DNA of 29,637 nucleotides, from positions 1-29,637 of the forward strand of contig UQIS01000033.1 in NCBI GenBank assembly GCA_900541245.1, given 5' to 3'. The notes beneath the pieces are model-generated. The model saw only the letters and a list, made by a program, of their open reading frames with translations. It did not search any database and was not told where the DNA came from. Below, piece after piece: positions 1 to 6,570 of the stretch (position 1 is its first letter; every line of letters starts with the position of its first letter). The DNA is from an uncultured Collinsella sp. GTDB taxonomy: Bacteria; Actinomycetota; Coriobacteriia; Coriobacteriales; Coriobacteriaceae. Both the position numbers and the translations under genes were made by a program.

Positions 1-182
1 CGCTGCGACGCGGAAATCGCGCGCCGTTGCCGCGCCCCGCAGTGCCCGCTTCCCCCGAGAACAATTATCAGTGCAGGTCAAAGCTATTGCATAACACTCT
101 TGAAAGGTTGGGGGCTTAAGGGCTTTCTAAGGTTTGTGGCGCGGATGTGGCTCGCCTGTGTAGGGCGTGTGAATGCTCGCTG

Positions 183-1169
183 TTAGCGCTGCGGCTCTGC
201 GGCACGCACCTGCTCGATGACCTTTTCCATCGTGGCGTCGATGCGGTCTTTTTTGAGCTCACATTCCCAGATGGTTATGGGTGTCCAGCCCATTTGAGTG
301 AGTGCTGCCACGGCAGCATGGTCACGCTCGACGTTGCGACGGAACTTTGCCTCCCAAAACTCAACGTTGCGCTTGGGCTGGCTAGGGTTGCACTTGGGGC
401 AGCGATGCCAAAAGCAGCCGTTGACGAAGATGGCGATCTTGCGGCCGGGGAAGGCGATGTCGGGCTTGCCGGGAACCTTCCATTCCAAGCGATAACCCGT
501 AAGGCCTGCTGCCCGCAGGCGCTGCCGTACGAGCAGCTCGGGCTTGGTGTTGGCGCGCTTGCTGCCCTTCATGGACTTTTTGATGGCGGCGCGACGGCGG
601 ACCAGTTCGCGCTCGTCAGCGGAGAGGTCCGAGGTATCGATGCCGTCGAGCAGGCCGGGCTTGGGACGCTTCTTGCTGCGGCGCTTAGGTGTGCGCTTGG
701 GTTTGGTGGCGGGTTTGTCGGCTGTGTTGGGCACGGCGTCATCGGCGGAGCTTGTCTCGAGCCGATCTTCCTTCAGCTCAATCAGGGCATCGATAAGCCC
801 CTTGTCGGCGGGCATCCATTCCACCGTGGCAAGCGAGGCGCGCGGAATCCAGCGGATATCGAGCTGTCGGTCATGTTTCTGAGGCTCATCGGATTCATCG
901 GCGAGTGAGCAGTAGTAGCACTCCATGGAGAGATGAAAATCGGGGTAGTCATACTCAACGGTGTAGAAATCGCGCAGGTTGGTGACTTTTACCTGCAGCT
1001 CTTCCATGAGCTCGCGGCGTACGGCGTCCTCGGGCGTCTCGCCGCGCATGAGCTTGCCGCCTGGGAACTCCCAAAGTCCCTGCATGTCGCCATAGCCGCG
1101 CTGCGCGGCAAGCAGCTCGTCAGATCCTTCCTTGCGAATGATCCCAGCGGCAACATGAACAGTCTTCAA
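183..1169 (-). CDS. Nudix (MutT-like) hydrolase fused to Vsr-type endonuclease
   Basis: A two-domain protein of about 328 aa. The N-terminal half (about residues 1-130) is a Nudix hydrolase: a GGKLMRGETPEDAVRRE box followed by ELMEEL, matching GX5EX7REUXEE except that the usual final Gly is Gln. MutT-like members clean oxidised nucleotides such as 8-oxo-dGTP. A basic Lys/Arg/Pro linker joins it to a C-terminal Vsr domain (about residues 190-328) with KPDIAF (catalytic Asp), VNGCFWHRC, EFWEAKF, NVERD and TIWECEL, all hallmarks of very-short-patch repair nucleases that nick at T:G mismatches. The open frame continues upstream, antisense to the ABC gene, so I chose a TTG start at 1169, preceded by AGAGGA at 6-nt spacing and starting right at the Nudix fold. 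Vsr normally accompanies a Dcm-type methylase; none is visible. Both domains are confidently identified; the start is less certain. Confidence 0.85.
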   Translation of the reverse strand: MKTVHVAAGIIRKEGSDELLAAQRGYGDMQGLWEFPGGKLMRGETPEDAVRRELMEELQVKVTNLRDFYTVEYDYPDFHLSMECYYCSLADESDEPQKHDRQLDIRWIPRASLATVEWMPADKGLIDALIELKEDRLETSSADDAVPNTADKPATKPKRTPKRRSKKRPKPGLLDGIDTSDLSADERELVRRRAAIKKSMKGSKRANTKPELLVRQRLRAAGLTGYRLEWKVPGKPDIAFPGRKIAIFVNGCFWHRCPKCNPSQPKRNVEFWEAKFRRNVERDHAAVAALTQMGWTPITIWECELKKDRIDATMEKVIEQVRAAEPQR

Positions 1170-1216
1170 CAGAAGTCCTCTCTCAACATCAACACGTGGC
1201 AGGCTAGCTACCCGTA

Positions 1217-1234
1217 CCTTACACAACGGTAAGG
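1217..1234. promoter_or_regulatory. Small inverted repeat between divergent genes
   Basis: CCTTAC and GTAAGG form a 6-bp inverted repeat with a 6-nt spacer in the 148-bp gap between the Nudix-Vsr gene and the ABC transporter. It could be an operator or a short hairpin. No regulator can be assigned to it. Confidence 0.2.
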
Positions 1235-1317
1235 CAAGCGTAAGCCATATCGATGGTAGCCGACTCGTCTTCTTGCGACTATAGATGCCGTAGACTAATT
1301 GCAAGAAAGGACTCGGT

Positions 1318-2103
1318 ATGCAAACCACGCACATGGCGACCCCGGTACTGGAGGTCGCGCATCTCGAAAAGGTATATGGAGCGCTGGGCAACGTGACCCG
1401 CGCGCTCAACGACGTCAGCTTTACCGTCAACCGCGGTGAGTTCGTGGGCATCATGGGCGCCTCGGGCTCGGGCAAGTCGACGTTGCTCAACTGCGTTTCG
1501 ACCATCGATAGCGCCACGAGCGGCACGATCCGCATCAACGGGCAAGACGTGACGCGCATGAAGCAGGCTAAGCTTTCGCAGTTCCGCCGCGAGGAGCTCG
1601 GCTTTATCTTCCAGGATTCTAACCTGCTCGATACGCTCACGGCACGCGAGAACATCGCCCTGCCGCTCACCATCGCCCGCACAAACTCGGCAGAGATCTC
1701 GACCCGCGTGCAGGATGTGGTAGCGCGCCTGTCCATCAGTCAGGTGCTCGACAAGTATCCCTACCAGATGTCCGGCGGTCAGCAGCAGCGCGTTGCTGCA
1801 GCTCGCGCGCTCGTCACCGACCCCACCATGATCATGGCCGACGAGCCCACCGGCGCCCTCGATTCCAAGAGCGCTCGCCTGCTGCTCGAGAGCCTGGAGG
1901 CCCTCAATCGCCGCCTGCGCGCCACGGTGCTCATGGTCACGCACGACAGCTTTGCCGCCAGCTACACGAGCCGTGTGCTGTTTATTCGCGACGGCAAGAT
2001 CTTCACCGAGCTGCGCCGCGGCGACACCGACCGCCGAGAGTTCTTCGACCGCATTATGGAGGTCGTTGCCATGATGGGCGGTGAGGGCTCCGATGCTCTG
2101 TAA
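1318..2103 (+). CDS. ABC transporter ATP-binding protein, Bce/Mac type
   Basis: A 261-aa ATPase of the BceA/MacB/LolD group, powering the FtsX-type permease encoded next. Visible motifs are Walker A GASGSGKST, the Q-loop region EELGFIFQDSNLLD, the signature MSGGQQQR, Walker B IMADEPTGALD and the H-loop VTHD. This is one full ABC domain with no membrane segment. The ATG at 1318 has AAAGGA upstream at good spacing; an in-frame ATG at 1333 is an alternative. It overlaps the permease gene by 11 bp, which suggests translational coupling. Bce-type pairs usually detoxify or sense peptide antibiotics. No BceRS-like kinase or regulator lies beside it, so the substrate remains open. Confidence 0.92.
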   Translation: MQTTHMATPVLEVAHLEKVYGALGNVTRALNDVSFTVNRGEFVGIMGASGSGKSTLLNCVSTIDSATSGTIRINGQDVTRMKQAKLSQFRREELGFIFQDSNLLDTLTARENIALPLTIARTNSAEISTRVQDVVARLSISQVLDKYPYQMSGGQQQRVAAARALVTDPTMIMADEPTGALDSKSARLLLESLEALNRRLRATVLMVTHDSFAASYTSRVLFIRDGKIFTELRRGDTDRREFFDRIMEVVAMMGGEGSDAL

Positions 2104-4303
2104 ACTCGCTTGGGGCAACGTCCGCCGCGCCGGCCGCGACTACCTCGTCTACTTGCTGACGCTCACCCTGGGCGTCACGGTCTTCTATGCCTTTAACACC
2201 ATCTCGATGCAGGTCGACATCGCCGGAATCGATGAAGAGGGCTTGGCACAGGTTATGGGCAGCATGCTCGGCGACCTGACGTACTTTTTGGCCGGTGTCA
2301 TGGCCTTTTTGATGGTGTATGCCAATAACTTCATCATGAAACGCCGCAAGAAGGAGTTTGGCCTGTACCAGGTGCTCGGCATGGGGCGCGGGCGCGTCGC
2401 CACGATCATGGCGCTCGAGACGGTGATTGTCTCGGTGGTGGCCTTTGTCGCCGGCATTGTGCTGGGTGTGGGACTCTCCCAGCTCATGACGTTCTTTACG
2501 GCCTCGCTCTTTAAGACACAGATCGCCAATTTCCACTTCTTTTTCTCGATGCATGCGTTCAATCTGACCCTTGCCTGCATGCTCGTAATGTTTGTGCTCA
2601 CGCTACTGCTGAACCTCCGCGCCGTGCGTCGTACCAAACTCATCGAGCTTATGGGTGCCGAGCGTCGCAACGAGAGCATTAAGACGCGCAACCCCTGGAT
2701 CGCGATTGCCATCTTTGCCGTGGGCGCGGTGCTTGTGGGCGTGGCCTATTACCGTCTGCTACGTGATGGGTTCCCGCTAACCGCGACGGACAGCAAGCTA
2801 CAAGAGGCCATGAACCAGTTTGGCATTACGACCGCTATGGTTACAGTGGGCACCTTTGCCCTGTTCTGGGGACTCTCGGGCATGCTCATCAAGCTGCTGC
2901 AGAGCCTGCGCGGCGTGTATTGGCGCGGCCTCAACATGTTTACCGTGCGCCAGCTTGCGGCCAAGGTCAACACGGTGTGCTTTTCGATGGGCGTCATCGC
3001 GATGCTCCTGTTTTTGGCCATCACCTCGGTGACGTGCGGTATGTCAATTGCCAACGTGATGAATGAAAACCTGGAGCGCTATAACCCTGTTGACGTGTCT
3101 CAGACGTATGTCTATTACACGCCCGATACGCTCGACTACTACAAAGGGTACAAAGGGTATGTCAATCCGTCTGAGGCCGATCGCATGGTGTTGGCCGATA
3201 CAACGGTCGATTTGTACCCTGCATGGCACGGCAAGGGCAAGTCGGCGGACAACAACGACGAGACCGGCAAGAAGGTCAATATTGCCGATGTTGCCGGTGA
3301 GCATGTGCAGATCGATTCGTATCTGAGTTACCCGCTTGGCGGTTCGGATCCTTCGGTGACTCCAAGTGAAATGTGCAAGGCCATGGGCGAAAAGCTTCCC
3401 AAGGCGTTCGGGGGTAGCAATGCCGATACGATGGGTCTGTTTGTGACGCCGGCGAGCCAGTACAACAAACTGCGTCAGATGATGGGCGAGGAGCCGGTGC
3501 ACATCGGTCACGACCAGTATCTGCTCACGTGTGATATGGGCGGCGAGCTGGTCGACCTGTACACCAAGTATATGGCTGGCGGCCATGCCCTTACCTTGGG
3601 CGGGCATACGCTCAAGCCCGCAACCGATAAGTCGGACGAAGATGCGGCGGCCATCGCCAACTCGGCGATGGGCAGTAATCCGGGTACCGTCGTCGTTGCC
3701 GACGAGCTGTTGTCCCAACTTAATCTGCAGCCGTATTCCAGTAGCCTGCTCGTTAACTACAAACAGGGGATGGATACGACCGAGGCAGACGAGAGTATTA
3801 AATACACTGTGCTCGACAATCTGCTCGTTGACGGCAAGGAGCCGGGGTCATGGGGAACCTTCATCACACGCTCCGAGATGTACGCGCAAGCAGCGCAAAT
3901 GAACGGTCTTATTAGCTACCTAGCCATCTACATCGGCTTTGTATTGGTCGTTGCATGCGCGGCGATTCTGTCGATCCAGCAACTCTCCAACGTGGCCGAC
4001 GGCAGCCGCAGCTATCGTGTGCTGGCACAGATCGGCTGTGACGACCGCCAGATTCGCCATTCGGTGATGGCGCAGCAAGCGGTATTCTTCCTGTTCCCGC
4101 TGGCAGTGGGTCTGGCGCACTCCTTTGTGGCGCTCAAGGTGATTATCGAGCTGGTGAGCATATTCGGAGATATGAGCATCGGCGGCACCGTGGGCCTCAC
4201 CTGTGCGATCTTCCTGGCGGCCTACGGTGGCTACTTCCTGGTGACCTACCTCATGAGCGCCGGCATGGTACAAGCTGCCATCGCTACCCGCTACAGCGAG
4301 TAA
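2093..4303 (+). CDS. ABC transporter permease, FtsX/BceB-like
   Basis: A membrane protein of about 736 aa, partner of the preceding ATPase. Starting at MLCKLAWGNVRRAGRDY it has an N-terminal TM helix (YLVYLLTLTLGVTVFYAF), a first FtsX-like block of TM segments to about residue 200, further helices to about residue 320, a large hydrophilic extracytoplasmic domain (about residues 330-605), and a C-terminal FtsX block with several helices ending near the stop. This matches the 10-TM BceB plan, in which the large domain lies between TM7 and TM8 and binds bacitracin-like or lantibiotic targets. The ATG at 2093 is preferred over the in-frame GTG at 2081 because the protein family starts there and a GAGGG lies just upstream. 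The ligand cannot be told from sequence. Confidence 0.88.
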   Translation: MLCKLAWGNVRRAGRDYLVYLLTLTLGVTVFYAFNTISMQVDIAGIDEEGLAQVMGSMLGDLTYFLAGVMAFLMVYANNFIMKRRKKEFGLYQVLGMGRGRVATIMALETVIVSVVAFVAGIVLGVGLSQLMTFFTASLFKTQIANFHFFFSMHAFNLTLACMLVMFVLTLLLNLRAVRRTKLIELMGAERRNESIKTRNPWIAIAIFAVGAVLVGVAYYRLLRDGFPLTATDSKLQEAMNQFGITTAMVTVGTFALFWGLSGMLIKLLQSLRGVYWRGLNMFTVRQLAAKVNTVCFSMGVIAMLLFLAITSVTCGMSIANVMNENLERYNPVDVSQTYVYYTPDTLDYYKGYKGYVNPSEADRMVLADTTVDLYPAWHGKGKSADNNDETGKKVNIADVAGEHVQIDSYLSYPLGGSDPSVTPSEMCKAMGEKLPKAFGGSNADTMGLFVTPASQYNKLRQMMGEEPVHIGHDQYLLTCDMGGELVDLYTKYMAGGHALTLGGHTLKPATDKSDEDAAAIANSAMGSNPGTVVVADELLSQLNLQPYSSSLLVNYKQGMDTTEADESIKYTVLDNLLVDGKEPGSWGTFITRSEMYAQAAQMNGLISYLAIYIGFVLVVACAAILSIQQLSNVADGSRSYRVLAQIGCDDRQIRHSVMAQQAVFFLFPLAVGLAHSFVALKVIIELVSIFGDMSIGGTVGLTCAIFLAAYGGYFLVTYLMSAGMVQAAIATRYSE

Positions 4304-4347
4304 CTCACCCAGTTTGGAATTATCGTAGGTTGAGCATAAGCCAGCGA

Positions 4348-4487
4348 AAGCGCCCCTAGGCGAGCAAGGTGACGTGAAAGAGGAGGGAAGCGTACTTATG
4401 GTACGCGACCGACGATTGAACGTCAGATTGCCGCCTAGGGGCGCTTGCAGCGTCGAGCCGTTACGCGGTTTGGTAAAACCGCGTAAC
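4348..4487 (+). ncRNA. Structured repeat element, copy 1 (candidate RNA)
   Basis: The element folds on the plus strand. A 15-bp outer stem pairs 4348-4362 with 4432-4446. Inside it CAA/TTG pairs, then a GG/GA internal loop, then TGACGT (4370-4375) with ACGTCA (4420-4425), then an apical GCGTAC/GTACGC hairpin (4390-4406). A 13-nt linker (GCAGCGTCGAGCC) leads to a 12-bp hairpin with loop GGTA (4460-4487). Copy 2 at 4821-4960 keeps the internal loop, linker and 3' hairpin exactly but has entirely different outer and apical stem sequences, so pairing rather than sequence is conserved. There is no T-tract after the 3' hairpin. It lies 44 bp after the permease gene. Function unknown; a structured RNA or a mobile palindromic repeat are both possible. 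Confidence 0.6.
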
Positions 4488-4531
4488 CCTTCCTCCGCGG
4501 CAGTTTTTGCCAATCTGGTGCGTCTTAGATA

Positions 4532-4652
4532 CAAGTGAGTAGACTTTTTTGAACCTTCCGAGCACATCGCGACAAATGATCTATAAAACTGCAGGTCAGA
4601 GCTGTGGCGTTTTGGGGCGTGCTTGGCCTCCTGCAAAAAGCCTACTCACTTG
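4532..4652. repeat. Inverted repeat, 18-nt arms
   Basis: The arms 4532-4549 and 4635-4652 (CAAGTGAGTAG plus a T-rich tail) match at 17 of 18 positions when one is reverse-complemented. They enclose about 85 nt with no ORF. The sequence AAGCCTACTCA in the right arm recurs at 11406-11416 upstream of pflB. It may be a degenerate palindromic repeat or the ends of a tiny element. Confidence 0.45.
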
Positions 4653-4697
4653 GTTTTCTGCTAGAAGACCGCCACGAGGTAAGGCAACTCCCCCGGG

Positions 4698-4753
4698 TAG
4701 TCGTTGGGGACGTTCTTAAACGACTAGTCAAACAAGAACGTCCCCAATGACTA
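4698..4753. repeat. Palindromic hairpin with conserved 13-nt loop, copy A
   Basis: TAGTCGTT/AACGACTA (4698-4705 and 4719-4726) forms an 8-bp stem around the 13-nt loop GGGGACGTTCTTA. The same loop pattern with different stems occurs at 6090-6128 and 22369-22401. Alternatively, 4698-4717 pairs with 4734-4753 over 20 bp with one G-U, because a second, inverted copy follows. A degenerate third piece (GGAACGTCCCTAACTG) follows from about 4760. Confidence 0.5.
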
Positions 4754-4820
4754 GAAAAGGAACGTCCCTAACTGCCGCATCCGGAGCAAGACAACGCCGC
4801 AGGTAGAGGACGGATAGCGA

Positions 4821-4960
4821 GCGGGTCGCATTTGAGACAAGGTGACGTGAAACGAAAGGGCGCTGACCTTCTGGTCGCGCCCTTGAAGTTGAACGTCAGA
4901 TTGTCCAAGTGCGGCCCGCGCAGCGTCGAGCCGTTACGCGGTTTGGTAAAACCGCGTAAC
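4821..4960 (+). ncRNA. Structured repeat element, copy 2 (candidate RNA)
   Basis: This is the second copy of the element at 4348-4487. The outer stem 4821-4834/4906-4919 has 14 bp including two U-G wobbles that pair only in plus-strand RNA. GACAA/TTGTC, the GG/GA internal loop and TGACGT/ACGTCA follow, then a different apical stem (GGGCGC..GACC with GGTC..GCGCCC, loop TTCT, 4858-4882). The linker (4920-4932) and the 12-bp GGTA-loop hairpin (4933-4960) are identical to copy 1. The last base touches the stop codon of the convergent DAHP synthase gene, so the hairpin could also help end that transcript, although no T-tract follows on either strand. Confidence 0.6.
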
Positions 4961-5991
4961 TAAATCCGCTCCGCGATCTCGTGGATGAGGTAGTCGGTCT
5001 TTTCCCAGCCCAGGCACGGGTCGGTGATCGATTTACCAAAGACGCCGCCGTCGACCGGCTGGTTGCCGTCCTCCAGGTAAGACTCGATCATAAAGCCCTT
5101 GACCAGTTTGGAGATGGACTCGTTGCGGCGGCAGCTGTCGAGCACTTCCTTGCAAATGCGATACTGCTCCAGCGGACGCTTACCCGAGTTGTCGTGGTTG
5201 CAGTCGATGACCGCCGCCGGGTTGGCGTAGCCGGCGTGCTCGGTATAGCGCTCGGCCAGGCGCTCGAGGTGCTCGTAGTGATAGTTGGGGTAGGTGCGAC
5301 CGTCGAGACCGATGTAGCCACGCATGACGGCGTGCGCGAGCGGATTGCCGTCGCACTCGACCTCCCAGTTGCGGAAGATGAAGCTCTGATGTGCCTGCGC
5401 GGCGTAAATGGAGTTGAGCATAACGGTGGTAGAGCCGGCAGTGGGATTCTTCATGCCGACGGGTACCGAAATGCCGCTCGACACCAGGCGATGCTCCTGG
5501 TTCTCGACCGAGCGTGCGCCCACGGCAACATAGCTCAGCAGGTCAACGAGGTACTGGTAGTTGGACGGATAGAGCATCTCGTCGGCGGTGAAGAAGCCCG
5601 TTTCCTTGATAACGCGCAGGTGCATATGGCGGATGGCCTTGACGCCCTCGAGTAGGTCGTCGGGAGCCTCGGGATTGGGGTTGTGCAGCAGACCCTTGTA
5701 GCCGGTGCCCTTGGTACGCGGCTTATTTGTGTAGACGCGCGGAATGATGATGAGCTTGTCCTTGACCTCCTCGGCGGTCTTGGCCAGTCGGTTCATGTAC
5801 TCAAGTACCGAATCCTCGCGGTCGGCAGAGCACGGGCCGATGATGAGCACCTTGCGTGCGTCCTCGCCGGTAAAGACTTTGGCGACCTCGGCGTCAAATG
5901 CCTGCTTTTTGGCGGTAAGCTCAGCAGAAAGCGGCATTTCCTCGCGGATCTCCATGGGGATCGGCAACTTGCGTTTGAATTCCATGGCCAT
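4960..5991 (-). CDS. aroG: 3-deoxy-7-phosphoheptulonate (DAHP) synthase, class I
   Basis: A 343-aa type I alpha DAHP synthase, which joins phosphoenolpyruvate and erythrose-4-phosphate in the first step of the shikimate pathway to aromatic amino acids. Family landmarks are IIGPCSADRED (metal-ligand Cys at about residue 54), YTNKPRTKGTGYKG (PEP/E4P binding), GARSVENQEHR, PVGMKNPTAG, DCNHDNSGK (metal His), MIESYLEDGNQ (metal Glu) and SITDPCLGWE (metal Asp). It is full length compared with E. coli AroG/F/H (about 350 aa). The start at 5991 has GAGGAGG 5 nt upstream; an in-frame ATG two codons later is possible. It is a single gene; no other shikimate gene is adjacent. Feedback specificity (Phe, Tyr or Trp) cannot be read from the sequence by eye. 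Confidence 0.95.
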   Translation of the reverse strand: MAMEFKRKLPIPMEIREEMPLSAELTAKKQAFDAEVAKVFTGEDARKVLIIGPCSADREDSVLEYMNRLAKTAEEVKDKLIIIPRVYTNKPRTKGTGYKGLLHNPNPEAPDDLLEGVKAIRHMHLRVIKETGFFTADEMLYPSNYQYLVDLLSYVAVGARSVENQEHRLVSSGISVPVGMKNPTAGSTTVMLNSIYAAQAHQSFIFRNWEVECDGNPLAHAVMRGYIGLDGRTYPNYHYEHLERLAERYTEHAGYANPAAVIDCNHDNSGKRPLEQYRICKEVLDSCRRNESISKLVKGFMIESYLEDGNQPVDGGVFGKSITDPCLGWEKTDYLIHEIAERI

Positions 5992-6045
5992 AGGGGCCTC
6001 CTCAATCTATAGAAAGAGCAATAAGCGTATTGTTGAGTGTTCGGC

Positions 6046-6074
6046 ATTATCCGCTGTCGCACGCTAAAGTGCAA
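6046..6074 (-). promoter_or_regulatory. Probable promoter of the DAHP synthase gene
   Basis: On the minus strand, TTGCAC (6069-6074) and GATAAT (6046-6051) are separated by 17 bp, about 55 bp upstream of the start codon. The spacer edge carries GCAC-N6-GTGC, a small inverted repeat that could bind a repressor. The -10 box is good and the -35 box weak. Confidence 0.45.
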
Positions 6075-6089
6075 GTCCTTGTCACCCCG

Positions 6090-6128
6090 AAACCTACCAA
6101 AAAGGGACAGGTTTATTTTGGCAGGTTT
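6090..6128. repeat. Palindromic hairpin with conserved 13-nt loop, copy B
   Basis: AAACCTACCAAAA (6090-6102) and TTTTGGCAGGTTT (6116-6128) form a 13-bp stem with one mismatch, which is a G-T pair on the minus strand. The 13-nt loop AGGGACAGGTTTA follows the same RGGGAC-NNN-YTTA pattern as the hairpins at 4698 and 22369. It lies just upstream of the aroG promoter. Confidence 0.45.
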
Positions 6129-6209
6129 TATCTGGGCAAACGTCGGCGGATGCCAGGAGGGAGCTGCGCCGCGCGGGACCCTAAGGCTGTTGTCGGTTCC
6201 CCAGGAAAC

Positions 6210-6449
6210 ACCCCGTGGGCAAAAAATGCCAAATATGAGTACGGTTGCTAACCTAGTAACATATCGGTCTAGCGAGATAATAGACAAAGTGAAAAATACG
6301 TTCATTAACGTTGGCACGCGGAAGCCTGCTAACGGGCGTTTTGATTAATTCGAAGGCGTATAGAGGCCGCAAAGAGGTCGTTTGAGGTGGTTTTGGCTGT
6401 TACTAAAAAGGTGACAGTACTCATATTTGCCCTTTTTTGCCCACGGGGT
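6210..6449. repeat. 33-nt inverted repeat pair enclosing an AT-rich spacer
   Basis: 6210-6242 and 6417-6449 are inverted copies with 31 of 33 positions matching. They start ACCCCGTGGGCAAAAAA and end CAAATATGAGTAC. The 174-nt interior is AT-rich and contains no plausible gene. The layout resembles a small non-autonomous mobile element or a pair of inverted intergenic repeats. No transposase is present and I could not find target-site duplications. Confidence 0.5.
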
Positions 6450-6501
6450 CTGGAAAGCGCCGTCAATCAGGTCCCAGGGAAGGCGTTTCGAGGCTCGAAG
6501 G

Positions 6502-6538
6502 ACACAAAATGGGGGCGCAGGTTGTCCTGCGCCCCCAT
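6502..6538 (-). terminator. Rho-independent terminator of the ABC exporter operon
   Basis: A perfect 13-bp GC-rich stem (6509-6521 with 6526-6538) has loop ACAA on the minus strand and is followed by TTTTGTGT. It lies about 30 nt after the stop codon of the 618-aa exporter subunit. Confidence 0.8.
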
Positions 6539-6570
6539 TCTCGGGCGTTATTCGTTCCCTGCGGCAGAGT

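Noticed and set aside
1..182. Gene fragment or repeat at the left edge
   Set aside because: No frame with a recognisable product; GCAGGTCAAAGCT resembles 4591-4603 but the match is too short to call.
1170..1736. N-terminal extension of the Nudix-Vsr frame into the ABC gene
   Set aside because: The extra residues are antisense to a conserved ATPase and precede the Nudix fold; the TTG at 1169 with a ribosome site is better.
1318..4303. Complete Bce antibiotic-resistance module
   Set aside because: No histidine kinase or response regulator is adjacent, so the regulatory half is not supported.
5992..6200. T-box or other amino-acid riboswitch before the DAHP synthase gene
   Set aside because: The leader from the best promoter is too short and lacks T-box core sequences.
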